Positions 1-7,693 of a stretch of 64,000 nucleotides of DNA are shown here, piece by piece. The notes under the pieces were generated by a model, which made no database searches, had not been told where the DNA came from, and saw only the letters and a program-made list of their open reading frames with translations. Location of the stretch: assembly GCF_003008535.1 (NCBI RefSeq), contig NZ_CP027666.1:620001-684000 (forward strand). Reading direction: 5' to 3'. Position numbers and translations under genes: made by a program. Origin of the DNA: Ottowia oryzae (GTDB taxonomy: Bacteria; Pseudomonadota; Gammaproteobacteria; Burkholderiales; Burkholderiaceae_C). Every line of letters starts with the position of its first letter. The stretch's first letter is position 1.

Positions 1-31
1 CTGCGCCAGCAGCTCACTATTTTGTAGCAAA
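1..31 (-). repeat. Dispersed palindromic element, partial copy
   Basis: Right half of the genome's recurrent element (CAGCAGCTCACTATTTT followed by GTAGC), cut by the window edge. The rest of the stretch up to the first gene at 233 shows no convincing gene. Confidence 0.5.
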
Positions 32-232
32 CACACTTGCCGCGATTGCCGCGCTGCGCTTTGCCCGCGCGCGCCCTTGGGTCTGATCTGCGCCGCAGGA
101 AGGCAGCGCCGCCGTCCGACAACGCTCAGCGGCGACAGAGACTGCGGCAGAGCCGGCAGCGAGGCGCGGCGGCCCATTTCAACAGACGCGGGCGTTGCAG
201 CACCGCGCCAACGCAGCGGCGGCGGGCCGCCG

Positions 233-958
233 TCACACCGCCACGCTGCCTGCGTTGCGCAAGGCATCCACATCCACGCCCAGGGCTTCGCGCAGGGCGA
301 TCGCGCCGGGCGGCGTGACCTGCAGCGCGCGCGAATCGGCCGAGCGCCGCAGCCAGCCGTGCGCGCACAGCGCCGTGAGCAGGTCCACCCCCAGCGGGCC
401 GCCCAGGTGGTGCTGGCGCTCGGTCCAGTCCAGGCATTGGCGCGCGGGGTAACCCCGGCTGCGTGCGGGCGCGGGTGCGGCGCTGACGCCCAGGCCCGCC
501 AGCCAGGCGCGGCCGGCGTCGGTGACGTGAAAGCGCTTGTCGGGCGCGGCGACAAGGTAGCCGCGCTGCTGCAAGCCCTGCGCCACCGCCACGCCCACCT
601 GCCCGGCCAGGTGGTCGTAACAGCGGCGGCAAAAGCGCAGGCGCTGCGCCTGCGGCGAAAGCGCGGGCCGCCGCACCGGCAGCCGCGTGGGCAGCGTGGT
701 CAGCTGCTCCATGGCCTGCGCTACCTCGGGGCTGGCCAGCCGGTAGTAGCGGTGCCGGCCTTCCTTTTCCAGCGCGATCAGCCCGCCGTCCAACAGCTGC
801 GCCAGGTGAAAGCTGGCCGTCTGCGGGATGATGCGGGCGGCAAAGGCCAGGTCGCCCGCCGGGCGCGCGCGGCCGTCCAGCAGCGCGGTCAACATCAGGG
901 CGCGCGTGGGGTCGGCCAGCAGGGCCGCCACCGGGGCAAAGCCAGGCACATCGCTCAT
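233..958 (-). CDS. ArsR-family winged-helix transcriptional regulator
   Basis: Predicted DNA-binding repressor of 241 residues. The N-terminal 90 residues carry an ArsR-type helix-turn-helix: LADPTRALMLTALLDG, then IPQTASFHLAQLLDGGL and the wing EGRHRYYRL. The C-terminal ~150 residues hold several Cys and His residues (FCRRCYDH) that could bind a ligand or metal. I chose ATG 958 because an AGGAG box lies about 8 bases upstream; a GTG at 1024 is in frame but has no such box. It is divergent from the MFS exporter at 1069 across about 110 bp, so it probably controls that gene. The inducer cannot be told from sequence. Confidence 0.85.
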   Translation of the reverse strand: MSDVPGFAPVAALLADPTRALMLTALLDGRARPAGDLAFAARIIPQTASFHLAQLLDGGLIALEKEGRHRYYRLASPEVAQAMEQLTTLPTRLPVRRPALSPQAQRLRFCRRCYDHLAGQVGVAVAQGLQQRGYLVAAPDKRFHVTDAGRAWLAGLGVSAAPAPARSRGYPARQCLDWTERQHHLGGPLGVDLLTALCAHGWLRRSADSRALQVTPPGAIALREALGVDVDALRNAGSVAV

Positions 959-1068
959 GGGGGTATCTCCTGCAGCCACTCTACGCGGCGCGGGGCGGCC
1001 ATGCTTCGATGCGGGTCGAAGCACCGGCGCGCGGCGCGGCCGTACGGTGTGGCCTGCCGCCCCACCCG

Positions 1069-2478
1069 ATGCCTATGAACGAAACCCCGCGCCCCAGCAA
1101 CCACCCCGAAATGCCACCCCGCAGCCAGCGCCGCGGCTCGCGCTGGGTGCTGACCGTGCTGTGCCTGGCCGTGATGGTGGCGCAGGTGGACACCTCCATC
1201 GTGATGCTGGCCACGCAGGCCATCGGCGCGCACTTTCGCGCCAGCGTGCCCGCGCTGCAATGGGTGGTGGACAGCTACAACCTGAGCTACGCGGCGCTGC
1301 TGCTGACCGGCGGGCTGCTGGCCGATCTGCGGGGGCGCCGCAGGCTGTTCATGGCCGGGCTGGCGCTCTTCACGAAGGCGTCGCTGCTGTGCGCGCTGGC
1401 GCCGTCGGTGGGGGTGCTGGTGCTGGGACGCGCGCTGGCGGGCGCGGGCGCGGGCGCGGCCTGCATGATTCCGGCGTCACTGGCGCTGGTGCGCGTGGTG
1501 TGGCCCGACACCGCCGCGCGCAACCGCGTGCTGGGCATCTGGGCGGCATGCAACGGGCTGTCGCTGGCCATCGGCCCTTCGCTGGGTGCGCTGTTGCTGC
1601 AGCACTTCGGTTGGCGCAGCGTGTTTCTGGCGGTGGTGCCGCTGGGTGCGTTGGCGCTAGGGGGGGCGTGGGCGTGGGTGCCTGAATCGGCCGACCCGCA
1701 AGAGCGCGCCTTCGACGGCGGTGCCCAGTTGCTGGCTGCCGCCGCGCTGGCCGCGCTGGCGGTGGCGGCCATCCACGCGCGGGCGCAGCCGGTGCTGGCC
1801 ACGGTGTCGCTGGCCCTCAGTGCGCTGGCGCTGGCCGGGTTTGTGTTGGTCGAGCGCGCGCGCGGCCCGCACGCCCTGGTGCCGCTGGACACGTTTCGCA
1901 TCCCGGCCTTTCGCGGCGCCATGGTCGCCACGGTGGCGATGACGTTTGGCATGTACGGCGTGCTGTTCCTGTTGCCGCTGGACTGGCAGGCCAGCGGGCA
2001 GCTGAGCGCATGGCAGGCGGGCCTGGCGCTGATGCCCATGGCGCTGGTGTTCGTGCTGGTGTCACCCTTCAGCGGCGGGCTGACCCGCCGCGCAGGCGCG
2101 CGCACGCTGGCCTGCGGCGGCCTGGCCGTGATCGCCGCCGGCCTGCTGCTGGCGGGCTGGACGGCCGGTGCCGCGCCCGCGTGGTGGGCCACGCTGCTCG
2201 GCCTGGGCTTGACGGGCCTGGGCATGGGCCTGGCCACGGCGCCCTTGATGGGGCTGGCCGTGGGCGCCGTGCCACCGGGGTGGGCAGGCACGGCGGCGGC
2301 GCTGATCAACGTGGCGCGCATGATCGGCGCCACCGTCGGCGTGGCCGTGCTGGGCACGCTGTACGCCCATGCAGGCGCGGGCGCGCCCGGCCTGCGCCTG
2401 GCCATGACGGTGGCCGCCGCCGTGCAACTGGCCAGCGCCGCGCTGGCGTGGCGCGCCCTGGGGCGGGCGCGCCGATGA
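1069..2478 (+). CDS. MFS exporter, DHA2/EmrB-QacA type
   Basis: Inner-membrane drug/proton antiporter-like protein of 469 residues, with about 14 hydrophobic segments as usual for the DHA2 family. Near the N-terminus it has VDTSIVMLATQAIGAHF, typical of family helix 1 (D and the ALP/ATQ turn), followed by LLTGGLLADLRGRRRLF, the motif A loop. The second half repeats the fold. ATG 1069 or 1075 fits as start; the upstream in-frame stretch is not hydrophobic and overlaps the regulator promoter. Substrate unknown; the divergent ArsR-type gene suggests inducible efflux. Confidence 0.85.
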   Translation: MPMNETPRPSNHPEMPPRSQRRGSRWVLTVLCLAVMVAQVDTSIVMLATQAIGAHFRASVPALQWVVDSYNLSYAALLLTGGLLADLRGRRRLFMAGLALFTKASLLCALAPSVGVLVLGRALAGAGAGAACMIPASLALVRVVWPDTAARNRVLGIWAACNGLSLAIGPSLGALLLQHFGWRSVFLAVVPLGALALGGAWAWVPESADPQERAFDGGAQLLAAAALAALAVAAIHARAQPVLATVSLALSALALAGFVLVERARGPHALVPLDTFRIPAFRGAMVATVAMTFGMYGVLFLLPLDWQASGQLSAWQAGLALMPMALVFVLVSPFSGGLTRRAGARTLACGGLAVIAAGLLLAGWTAGAAPAWWATLLGLGLTGLGMGLATAPLMGLAVGAVPPGWAGTAAALINVARMIGATVGVAVLGTLYAHAGAGAPGLRLAMTVAAAVQLASAALAWRALGRARR

Positions 2479-2507
2479 CATGGCGCGTAGCCGGCGTGGC
2501 CTGCGCA

Positions 2508-2554
2508 GTTCAGCGGTTCAGCGGTTCAGCGGTTCAGCGGTTCAGCGGTTCAGC
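2508..2554. repeat. Tandem octamer GTTCAGCG, about 5.9 copies
   Basis: Five perfect 8-bp units followed by a 7-bp partial unit, in the 223-bp gap between the MFS exporter and the dehydrogenase gene. Perfect short tandem arrays are prone to copy-number change by slippage. It lies about 150 bp upstream of the dehydrogenase start, so a length effect on expression is possible but unproven. Confidence 0.9.
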
Positions 2555-2570
2555 ATCAGAATCGGCTGCG

Positions 2571-2618
2571 GCGCACCACCCACCTGCGCCAACAGCTCGC
2601 TTTTTCATAGCAATTTGA
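2571..2618 (-). repeat. Dispersed palindromic element
   Basis: Copy with CCTGCGCCAACAGCTCGC then TTTTTCATAGCAATTT, the reverse orientation of the AGCTGCCAGCGC core seen elsewhere in the window. Confidence 0.6.
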
Positions 2619-2701
2619 GCAGGCAGTGTAGGCGCCCCCACACCCCGCGCCCGCCCAGTCGCCGTAAACTGAGGCATTGCCCCATCCACAGGATTTGCGC
2701 C

Positions 2702-4129
2702 ATGAACGCCCCCACCCCCATTGCCCACGTCACCCCCGAAGTGCACCTGCGCGAAGTGCCCGCCGCCTTGCTGGCCGCGCTCAAAGACCGCTTTGGCGCG
2801 CAGTTTTCTGAGGCGTTGGCCGTGCGCGAACAGCATGGCCGCGACGAATCGGCCTTCACCACCGTGCCGCCGCCCGCCGCCGTGGTGTTTGCCGAAAGCA
2901 CCACCGACGTGCAAGACGCCGTCAAGCTGTGCGCGCAGTACAAGGTGCCGGTGATTCCGTTTGGCGTCGGCTCGTCGCTGGAAGGCCATCTGCTGGCGGT
3001 GCAGGGCGGCATCAGCCTGGACGTGGGCCGCATGAACAAGGTGCTGAGCATCAACGCCGAAGACCTCACCGTCACCGTGCAGCCCGGCGTGACGCGCAAA
3101 CAGCTGAACGAAGAGGTGAAAAGCACCGGCCTGTTCTTTCCGATCGACCCCGGCGCCGACGCCAGCCTAGGCGGCATGACCGCCACCCGCGCCAGCGGCA
3201 CCAACGCCGTGCGCTACGGCACCATGCGCGAAAACGTGCTGGCGCTGGAAGTCGTCACCGCGCGCGGCGAAGTGGTGCGCACCGGTACCCGCGCCAAGAA
3301 AAGCAGCGCCGGGTACGACCTGACGCGCCTTTTTGTCGGCAGCGAAGGCACGCTGGGCGTGATCACCGAAGTCACCCTGCGCCTGTACCCGCTGCCCGAA
3401 GCCGTGTCGGCCGCCACCTGCAGCTTTCCCACCATCGCCGACGCGGTGAACACCGTCATCCAGATCATCCAGCTGGGCGTACCCATTGCGCGCGTCGAGC
3501 TGATCGACGCCAACACCGTCGGCCTGGTCAACCGCCACAGCAAGCTGAACCTGCGCGAGCAGCACATGCTGCTGATGGAATTCCACGGATCGCCCGCTGG
3601 CGTGCGCGAGCAAGCCGAAACCGTGCAAGACATCGCCAGCGAACACCAGGGCGCCGGCTTTGAATGGGCCGACACCCCCGAAGAACGCACCCGCCTATGG
3701 ACCGCACGGCACAACGCCTACTTTGCCGCCGTGCAAAGTAAACCCGGCTGCCGCGCCATCAGCACCGACACCTGCGTGCCCATCAGCCGCCTGGCCGACT
3801 GCCTGCTGGATTCGGTCGCCGAAGCCGACGCCACCGGCATCCCCTACTTTCTGGTCGGCCACGTGGGCGACGGCAACTTCCACTTCGGCTACCTGATCGA
3901 CCCCGACAGCGCCGAAGAACGCGCCACCGCCGAGGCGCTGAACCACCAACTCGTCGCCCGCGCCATCGCCATGGACGGCACCTGCAGCGGCGAACACGGC
4001 GTGGGCCTGCACAAGATGGGTTTCTTGCGCGACGAGGCGGGAGAGGGCGCGGTGCAGATGATGCGCACCATCAAGCACGCGCTGGACCCGGACAACATCA
4101 TGAATCCGGGGAAGGTGTTTGGGGCGTAG
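2702..4129 (+). CDS. FAD-binding D-lactate/glycolate-type dehydrogenase
   Basis: Flavoprotein of 475 residues in the FAD-linked oxidase family (FAD_binding_4 plus FAD-oxidase_C), most like cytochrome-linked D-lactate dehydrogenases. The FAD domain shows VIPFGVGSSLEGH, DPGADASLGGMTATRASG and FVGSEGTLGVITEVTLRLYP. The C-terminal half has GHVGDGNFHF, with the histidines typical of the catalytic/metal site, then CSGEHGVGLHKM and the end motif ALDPDNIMNPGKVF. It should oxidise a 2-hydroxyacid and pass electrons to the respiratory chain. ATG 2702 is chosen because homologues start near here; an open frame continues upstream through the tandem repeat and is not coding. Exact substrate is inferred, not shown. 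Confidence 0.9.
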   Translation: MNAPTPIAHVTPEVHLREVPAALLAALKDRFGAQFSEALAVREQHGRDESAFTTVPPPAAVVFAESTTDVQDAVKLCAQYKVPVIPFGVGSSLEGHLLAVQGGISLDVGRMNKVLSINAEDLTVTVQPGVTRKQLNEEVKSTGLFFPIDPGADASLGGMTATRASGTNAVRYGTMRENVLALEVVTARGEVVRTGTRAKKSSAGYDLTRLFVGSEGTLGVITEVTLRLYPLPEAVSAATCSFPTIADAVNTVIQIIQLGVPIARVELIDANTVGLVNRHSKLNLREQHMLLMEFHGSPAGVREQAETVQDIASEHQGAGFEWADTPEERTRLWTARHNAYFAAVQSKPGCRAISTDTCVPISRLADCLLDSVAEADATGIPYFLVGHVGDGNFHFGYLIDPDSAEERATAEALNHQLVARAIAMDGTCSGEHGVGLHKMGFLRDEAGEGAVQMMRTIKHALDPDNIMNPGKVFGA

Positions 4130-4149
4130 TGGCTGCGCCTCGTCGCTAC

Positions 4150-4202
4150 CAATTGAATAGCTGACAGCGCTTGTTAGACCTGCGCAAAAGGCCTGTTTGA
4201 CG
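4150..4202 (+). repeat. Dispersed palindromic element
   Basis: Copy reading AATTGAATAGCTGACAGCGC ... CCTGCGCAAAAGGCC between the dehydrogenase and the 3' end of intI. It contains CTTGTTAGACC by chance; this lacks the paired R'' box and is not an attC. Confidence 0.6.
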
Positions 4203-4210
4203 CCAAATAC

Positions 4211-5239
4211 TCACAAGGCATCCAGCGGGCTCAGCACGCCCCGCCCGCCCTTGTTCAGCACGTGGGTGTAAATCATGGTCGTACTCACGTCCGCATGGCC
4301 CAACAACTCCTGCACCGTGCGGATGTCGTAACCCGCCTGCAGCAGGTGCGTGGCGAACGAATGCCGCAGCACGTGCGGGCTGACCGGCTTGTCGATGCCC
4401 GCGCGCCGCGCCGCCTCGCGCACACCGCGCTGCACCGATTCGGGGTAAACGTGGTGGCGCCGCTCCATCGGCTGCCCGGTGCGTGCGTCCGGGCGCGGGT
4501 CCATGGCCCGCACCGGCGACGGAAACACGTACTGCCACGCCCAACTGCGGTCGGCCTCGGGGTACTTCACCGCCAGCGCATGGGGCAGGTAGACACGGCC
4601 CTGGCCCGCGTCCAAATCTTTCTGGTGCAGCGCGCGGGCCTTGTGCAGCTGCGCCTGCAGCGGCGCCATCAGGTTTTCGGGCAGCACCGTCACCCGGTCC
4701 TTGTTGCCCTTGCCCTCGCGCACCAGCACTTCGCGCCGCGCAAACTCCACATCCTTCACCCGCAGGCGCAACGCCTCCAGCAGCCGCATGCCCGTGCCAT
4801 ACAGCAATTGCGCCACCAGGCCCGCCGTGCCCTCCACGTGCAGCAGCAACTCGCGCACCTCCGAGGGCGTCAGCACCACCGGCAGGCGCTGCGGCCGCTT
4901 GGCCTGCACCACCTCGTCCAGCCAGGGCAAATCGGCGCCCAGCACCTGCTTGTAAAGGTAAAGCAACGCCGCCTTGGCCTGGTTCTGGGTGGAAGCGGAC
5001 ACCTGCCGGTCCACCGCCAGATGGCTCAAGAATGCCTCCACCTCGATGGCGCCCATGTCCTGCGGGTGCCGTTTGCCATGAAACAAAATGAATCGGCGCG
5101 CCCAGTCGATGTAGGCTTGCTCGGTTCGGATGCTGTAGTGCCGCGTGCGCAGATGGATGCGCATGCGCTCCAGCAACTTGGGCTGCTGCGTCGGCTCTGC
5201 AGCGGCGGGTGCAGGGCTGGATGCACGATCCGAGTTCAT
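4211..5239 (-). CDS. intI: Integron integrase IntI
   Basis: Tyrosine recombinase of 342 residues that inserts and excises gene cassettes at attI/attC. The SAM-like N-terminal domain spans roughly residues 20-110 (TRHYSIRTEQAYIDWARRF). Catalytic residues visible are R152 (YGTGMRLLEALRLRVKD), H289 and R292 (HVLRHSFATHLL), H315 (ELLGHADVSTTMIYTH) and Y324. The integron-specific extra patch is present near residues 200-240 (LHQKDLDAGQG, ending YVFPS), which separates it from XerC/XerD. Full length for the family and no lesion, so it is probably active. It is divergent from the cassette array with attI at its 5' end, the usual arrangement. Confidence 0.95.
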   Translation of the reverse strand: MNSDRASSPAPAAAEPTQQPKLLERMRIHLRTRHYSIRTEQAYIDWARRFILFHGKRHPQDMGAIEVEAFLSHLAVDRQVSASTQNQAKAALLYLYKQVLGADLPWLDEVVQAKRPQRLPVVLTPSEVRELLLHVEGTAGLVAQLLYGTGMRLLEALRLRVKDVEFARREVLVREGKGNKDRVTVLPENLMAPLQAQLHKARALHQKDLDAGQGRVYLPHALAVKYPEADRSWAWQYVFPSPVRAMDPRPDARTGQPMERRHHVYPESVQRGVREAARRAGIDKPVSPHVLRHSFATHLLQAGYDIRTVQELLGHADVSTTMIYTHVLNKGGRGVLSPLDAL

Positions 5240-5360
5240 CCGTGAAATTTTAGGTTTGCCTAAACAGGAATTGCTCGGTGTTTTCCAGAGGATGCGATCG
5301 CGTGCACTGTCTTATCCGACCGTCCAGCCTAAGATTGCCGTCGTCTAAATCTAGTTAGCC
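5240..5360 (+). other. attI region with crossover core GTTAGCC
   Basis: Space between the intI start and the first cassette. The core G^TTAGCC lies at 5354-5360 and is where the first cassette joins. An inverted repeat TTTAGG-TTTG-CCTAAA at 5249-5264 sits just upstream of intI and could be an intI operator or part of its promoter. No convincing Pc promoter toward the cassettes was recognised by eye. Confidence 0.75.
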
Positions 5361-5388
5361 TGCCTTTTATTCCTGCTCATTTCAGCCC

Positions 5389-5643
5389 ATGAATATTCAA
5401 ACGCCATTTACCCTCGCAAGCGTTTATCCGCTGGGTGTTTGGCGTTCGCTCGGGCTTCGCCTGCATGGGTTGTCCCAGTTTCAAGCCTTTTTGGCCTCTA
5501 GCCCTTGTGCAGCAAGCGCAGGCAGCTCTTTTTTCCGTAGTCCGTGGCCTGTGCGGTCACTTTCGTTTTTGCGCTTTGGCTTTGGGTCTAACCCGGCGCT
5601 CAAGCCGACCCGCATACTGCGGGCGGCTTATCTTTTTCGTTAG
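5389..5643 (+). CDS. Cassette 1 open frame, repeat-bearing cassette family
   Basis: Open frame of 84 codons filling cassette 1 (5355-5639). Its C-terminus SNPALKPTRILRAAYLFR is simply translated attC, and its stop is the TAG of the GTTAG core, supplied by the next cassette. The middle of the frame (about 5488-5535) is a reverse copy of the genome's dispersed palindrome. The same architecture appears in cassettes 2, 4, 5, 7, 8 and 11. No known domain. It may be a real small protein, but a non-coding cassette with an accidental frame is equally possible. Confidence 0.35.
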   Translation: MNIQTPFTLASVYPLGVWRSLGLRLHGLSQFQAFLASSPCAASAGSSFFRSPWPVRSLSFLRFGFGSNPALKPTRILRAAYLFR

Positions 5644-5645
5644 TC
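5586..5645 (+). repeat. attC of cassette 1
   Basis: R'' GTCTAAC at 5586-5592, R' GTTAGTC at 5639-5645, 60 bp. The inner arms AAGCCGACCCGC and GCGGGCGGCTT pair around a short loop. Confidence 0.92.
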
Positions 5646-5672
5646 CGCTCAGTTCTGGCATATTTAAACCCT

Positions 5673-5906
5673 ATGCCTATTCCAGCCACATTCAGCCTCT
5701 CCAGCGTTGTGCCGCTCGGTGTGGCACGGCTCGCGGGGCTTCGCCATTTCGGGGCAGTTTTGGCCGCCAGCGCAGGTACCACCTGCGCACGCAGCTCTCT
5801 TCTTGGTAGCATTGTGCGCTTGCAAAGCCTGCTTGTTTCAGCTGCTGGGTCTAACCCGGCGGTCAAGCGGACTTGCCTACGGCAAGCCGCTTACCTCGTC
5901 CGTTAG
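5673..5906 (+). CDS. Cassette 2 open frame, repeat-bearing cassette family
   Basis: Open frame of 77 codons in cassette 2 (5640-5902), starting ATGCCTATTCCAGCC and ending in attC with SNPAVKRTCLRQAAYLVR. Its stop codon lies across the crossover point in cassette 3. The whole 263-bp cassette is repeated without a difference as cassette 4. Family features shared with cassette 1 are GLR near the middle and the translated dispersed element (FGAVLAAS). No known domain; coding status uncertain. Confidence 0.35.
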   Translation: MPIPATFSLSSVVPLGVARLAGLRHFGAVLAASAGTTCARSSLLGSIVRLQSLLVSAAGSNPAVKRTCLRQAAYLVR

Positions 5907-5908
5907 AA
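5849..5908 (+). repeat. attC of cassette 2
   Basis: R'' GTCTAAC at 5849-5855 and R' GTTAGAA at 5902-5908; arms AAGCGGACTTGCC and GGCAAGCCGCTT; 60 bp. Confidence 0.92.
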
Positions 5909-5911
5909 CTC

Positions 5912-6199
5912 ATGACTCGTCCTGGCCTTGATCGAAACGGAGTGGTTGTTGAAATTGGCGATAAGGTTCGTCTGTTTGACATTCGTCCTTCGATCCTCAA
6001 ACGCCTCACAGGATCCGAGCATGTAGATGTTTCATCAATGCTTGAAACAGAAGTGACAGTTTTCGATGTGTATGAAGACGGCCAAGTTTGGGTTTGCTTA
6101 TATTTTCCGCGTGGAAGTGGCGAGACTGAAGTGCACGCCATCGCAGTGGATAGTCATGCTATCGAACGTGTTGGTGGTGAACACGTCGGTTTCGTCTAA
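5912..6199 (+). CDS. Cassette 3 protein, small SH3-like hypothetical
   Basis: Protein of 95 residues in cassette 3 (5903-6247). ATG 5912 lies 9 bases after the crossover point and the stop TAA is part of R'' (GTCTAAC), the usual fit of a cassette gene to its boundaries. The sequence is rich in beta-strand residues (NGVVVEIGDKVRLFDI, then ETEVTVFDVYEDGQVWVCLY) and suggests a small KOW/SH3-like barrel. No family is recognised and no function is proposed. Base composition is clearly lower in GC than the chromosome around it. Confidence 0.75.
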   Translation: MTRPGLDRNGVVVEIGDKVRLFDIRPSILKRLTGSEHVDVSSMLETEVTVFDVYEDGQVWVCLYFPRGSGETEVHAIAVDSHAIERVGGEHVGFV

Positions 6200-6253
6200 C
6201 CCTGCGCTCAAGCGGACTGGTCTTCGGCCAGCCGCTTAGCTTTATCGTTAGTC
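6194..6253 (+). repeat. attC of cassette 3
   Basis: R'' GTCTAAC at 6194-6200 and R' GTTAGTC at 6247-6253; 60 bp; arms AAGCGGACTGG and CCAGCCGCTT. Confidence 0.92.
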
Positions 6254-6280
6254 CGCTCAGTTCTGGCATATTTAAACCCT

Positions 6281-6514
6281 ATGCCTATTCCAGCCACATT
6301 CAGCCTCTCCAGCGTTGTGCCGCTCGGTGTGGCACGGCTCGCGGGGCTTCGCCATTTCGGGGCAGTTTTGGCCGCCAGCGCAGGTACCACCTGCGCACGC
6401 AGCTCTCTTCTTGGTAGCATTGTGCGCTTGCAAAGCCTGCTTGTTTCAGCTGCTGGGTCTAACCCGGCGGTCAAGCGGACTTGCCTACGGCAAGCCGCTT
6501 ACCTCGTCCGTTAG
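6281..6514 (+). CDS. Cassette 4 open frame, exact copy of cassette 2
   Basis: Cassette 4 (6248-6510) is 263 bp and reads base for base like cassette 2, including attC, so the 77-codon frame is identical. Coding status is as uncertain as for cassette 2. Two identical cassettes separated by one other point to recent integrase-driven duplication or re-capture. Confidence 0.35.
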   Translation: MPIPATFSLSSVVPLGVARLAGLRHFGAVLAASAGTTCARSSLLGSIVRLQSLLVSAAGSNPAVKRTCLRQAAYLVR

Positions 6515-6516
6515 TC
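6457..6516 (+). repeat. attC of cassette 4
   Basis: R'' GTCTAAC at 6457-6463 and R' GTTAGTC at 6510-6516; 60 bp, same body as the attC of cassette 2. Confidence 0.92.
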
Positions 6517-6532
6517 CCATCACCCCCTCTTT

Positions 6533-6778
6533 ATGCGCGCAGCCACTTGTTCCAGCGCTTGGCCCTGCTCCAAAGGCTTTCAAGCCCCTTTGGCCTCCAG
6601 CGCCTTTGTAGCAAGCGCCACCAGCTATCATTCTTGCAGCGCTGCGCCGCTTCCCTGGCCCAGCGCTTTCTCGTGGGCTGCGCCCTTGTCCAAGTCCGGG
6701 CGCTTCCTTTTGGCCTTCGGGTCTAACTCTGCGCTCAAGCGGACCCGCATTCTGCGGGCCGCTTACCTTGGCCGTTAG
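6533..6778 (+). CDS. Cassette 5 open frame, repeat-bearing cassette family
   Basis: Open frame of 81 codons in cassette 5 (6511-6774), ending in attC with GSNSALKRTRILRAAYLGR and stopping at the TAG of the core. The central part (about 6587-6635) is the reverse dispersed element: TTTCAAGCCCCTTTGGCC, CTCCAGCGCC, then AGCAAGCGCCACCAGC. No known domain; coding status uncertain. Confidence 0.35.
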   Translation: MRAATCSSAWPCSKGFQAPLASSAFVASATSYHSCSAAPLPWPSAFSWAAPLSKSGRFLLAFGSNSALKRTRILRAAYLGR

Positions 6779-6780
6779 CT
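6721..6780 (+). repeat. attC of cassette 5
   Basis: R'' GTCTAAC at 6721-6727 and R' GTTAGCT at 6774-6780; 60 bp. Confidence 0.92.
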
Positions 6781-6792
6781 ATCAGAGGCAAG

Positions 6793-7308
6793 ATGAGAGA
6801 TTTTTCAGAGTTCGGCGAATACCTTAGCGAAGAAGGGCACCAGTTTCTTTCCAAATGGGGCATCAAACTACTTGGCCTATATGAGGGAAGAATGGAACCA
6901 AGCCGCCCAAACGAACGGCAATTCGTCGATGCTTTCAAAAGCGGTAAGTGCCCCGAAGGAACATCTGAAGTAATTTGGTTTAATATTATCGCCATCAACC
7001 AGCTAATAGAAAAGTGCGCATCCCTGGAGTCTCATCTTGAAAATGAAAAACTACGAATAAAAGGTCTTGTAGCGCGGATAAATAATTAAGAGAGTGAGAT
7101 AGAGAAAAGAGTCGGCCCGCTTAATGTTGAAGTTGATAAATTAAAAGACAACCTTAAAACCTGCTGGGCCAAAATCGATCGATATGAAAAAGAACTAAAT
7201 ATTAAAAAACCACAGCCCGTTTTAGATAGCAGAAAAATATGCCCAATCTGCCAAGGAACGGGAGCCATGGGCAACTGCTCACGGTGCGATGGGAATGGTT
7301 ATATTTAG
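6793..7308 (+). pseudogene. Cassette 6 coiled-coil/zinc-finger gene split by an in-frame stop
   Basis: ATG 6793 opens a 98-codon frame that ends at TAA 7087-7089. The same frame then continues for 72 codons to TAG 7306-7308. The C-terminal part ends with CPICQGTGAMGNCSRCDGNG, two CxxC pairs with following glycines as in DnaJ-type zinc fingers. Hydrophobic heptads run through the stop (LENEKLRIKGLVARINN, stop, ESEIEKRV), so the two parts look like one coiled-coil protein of about 171 residues broken by a single base change, for example CAA to TAA. Readthrough or a truncated functional product cannot be excluded. AT-rich against the chromosome. Function unknown. Confidence 0.7.
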
Positions 7309-7332
7309 ATTGCATGACATATCCATATTTCA

Positions 7333-7390
7333 ATCTAACCATTCGTCGCAGCCGACCGCCTACGGCGGCGGCTGAACTTATTCGTTAGTC
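7333..7390 (+). repeat. attC of cassette 6
   Basis: R'' ATCTAAC at 7333-7339 and R' GTTAGTC at 7384-7390; 58 bp; arms GCAGCCGACCGCC and GGCGGCGGCTG, a different attC body from the neighbours. Confidence 0.88.
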
Positions 7391-7407
7391 AGCTCAAATA
7401 TCCGTTT

Positions 7408-7665
7408 ATGCAGGCCAGCCTTTATTCCAGCGTTTCGCCTTTCTCAAAGGTTTCGCCTTTGGGGTTTGGCCGCTGCTCTGGGCTTCGCCTGCAACCGTTG
7501 CACGAGTTTCAAGCCTTTTGGGCCTCCAGCGCCCGCCTGGCGTGCGCTAGCAGCTCTTTCTTTGGTAGCGCTTGGCGTGTGCGCTGCGCTCCTTCGTCCA
7601 CCGTCGGGTCTAACCCGGCAGTCAAGCCGACCCGCCTTCGGCGGGCGGCTTACTTTGTCCGTTAG
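7408..7665 (+). CDS. Cassette 7 open frame, repeat-bearing cassette family
   Basis: Open frame of 85 codons in cassette 7 (7385-7661), beginning ATGCAGGCCAGC and ending in attC with GSNPAVKPTRLRRAAYFVR. It carries the reverse dispersed element at about 7508-7565. Its N-terminal region (PFSKVSPLGFGRCSGLRL) is close to that of cassette 11 (PFSKVSALGFRPLAGLRL), which is some support for a conserved product. No known domain. Confidence 0.38.
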   Translation: MQASLYSSVSPFSKVSPLGFGRCSGLRLQPLHEFQAFWASSARLACASSSFFGSAWRVRCAPSSTVGSNPAVKPTRLRRAAYFVR

Positions 7666-7667
7666 TA
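7608..7667 (+). repeat. attC of cassette 7
   Basis: R'' GTCTAAC at 7608-7614 and R' GTTAGTA at 7661-7667; 60 bp. Confidence 0.92.
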
Positions 7668-7693
7668 CCACTGAAAACCAATTTATTTCGCCC

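Noticed and set aside
4165..4185. GTTAG core before the intI stop, as a further attC
   Set aside because: No R'' partner or paired arms. The GTTAG falls inside a dispersed element.
5271..5300. Pc promoter in attI (TTGCTC as -35)
   Set aside because: No acceptable -10 hexamer at 16-18 bp. Other pairs nearby are no better, so no promoter is claimed.
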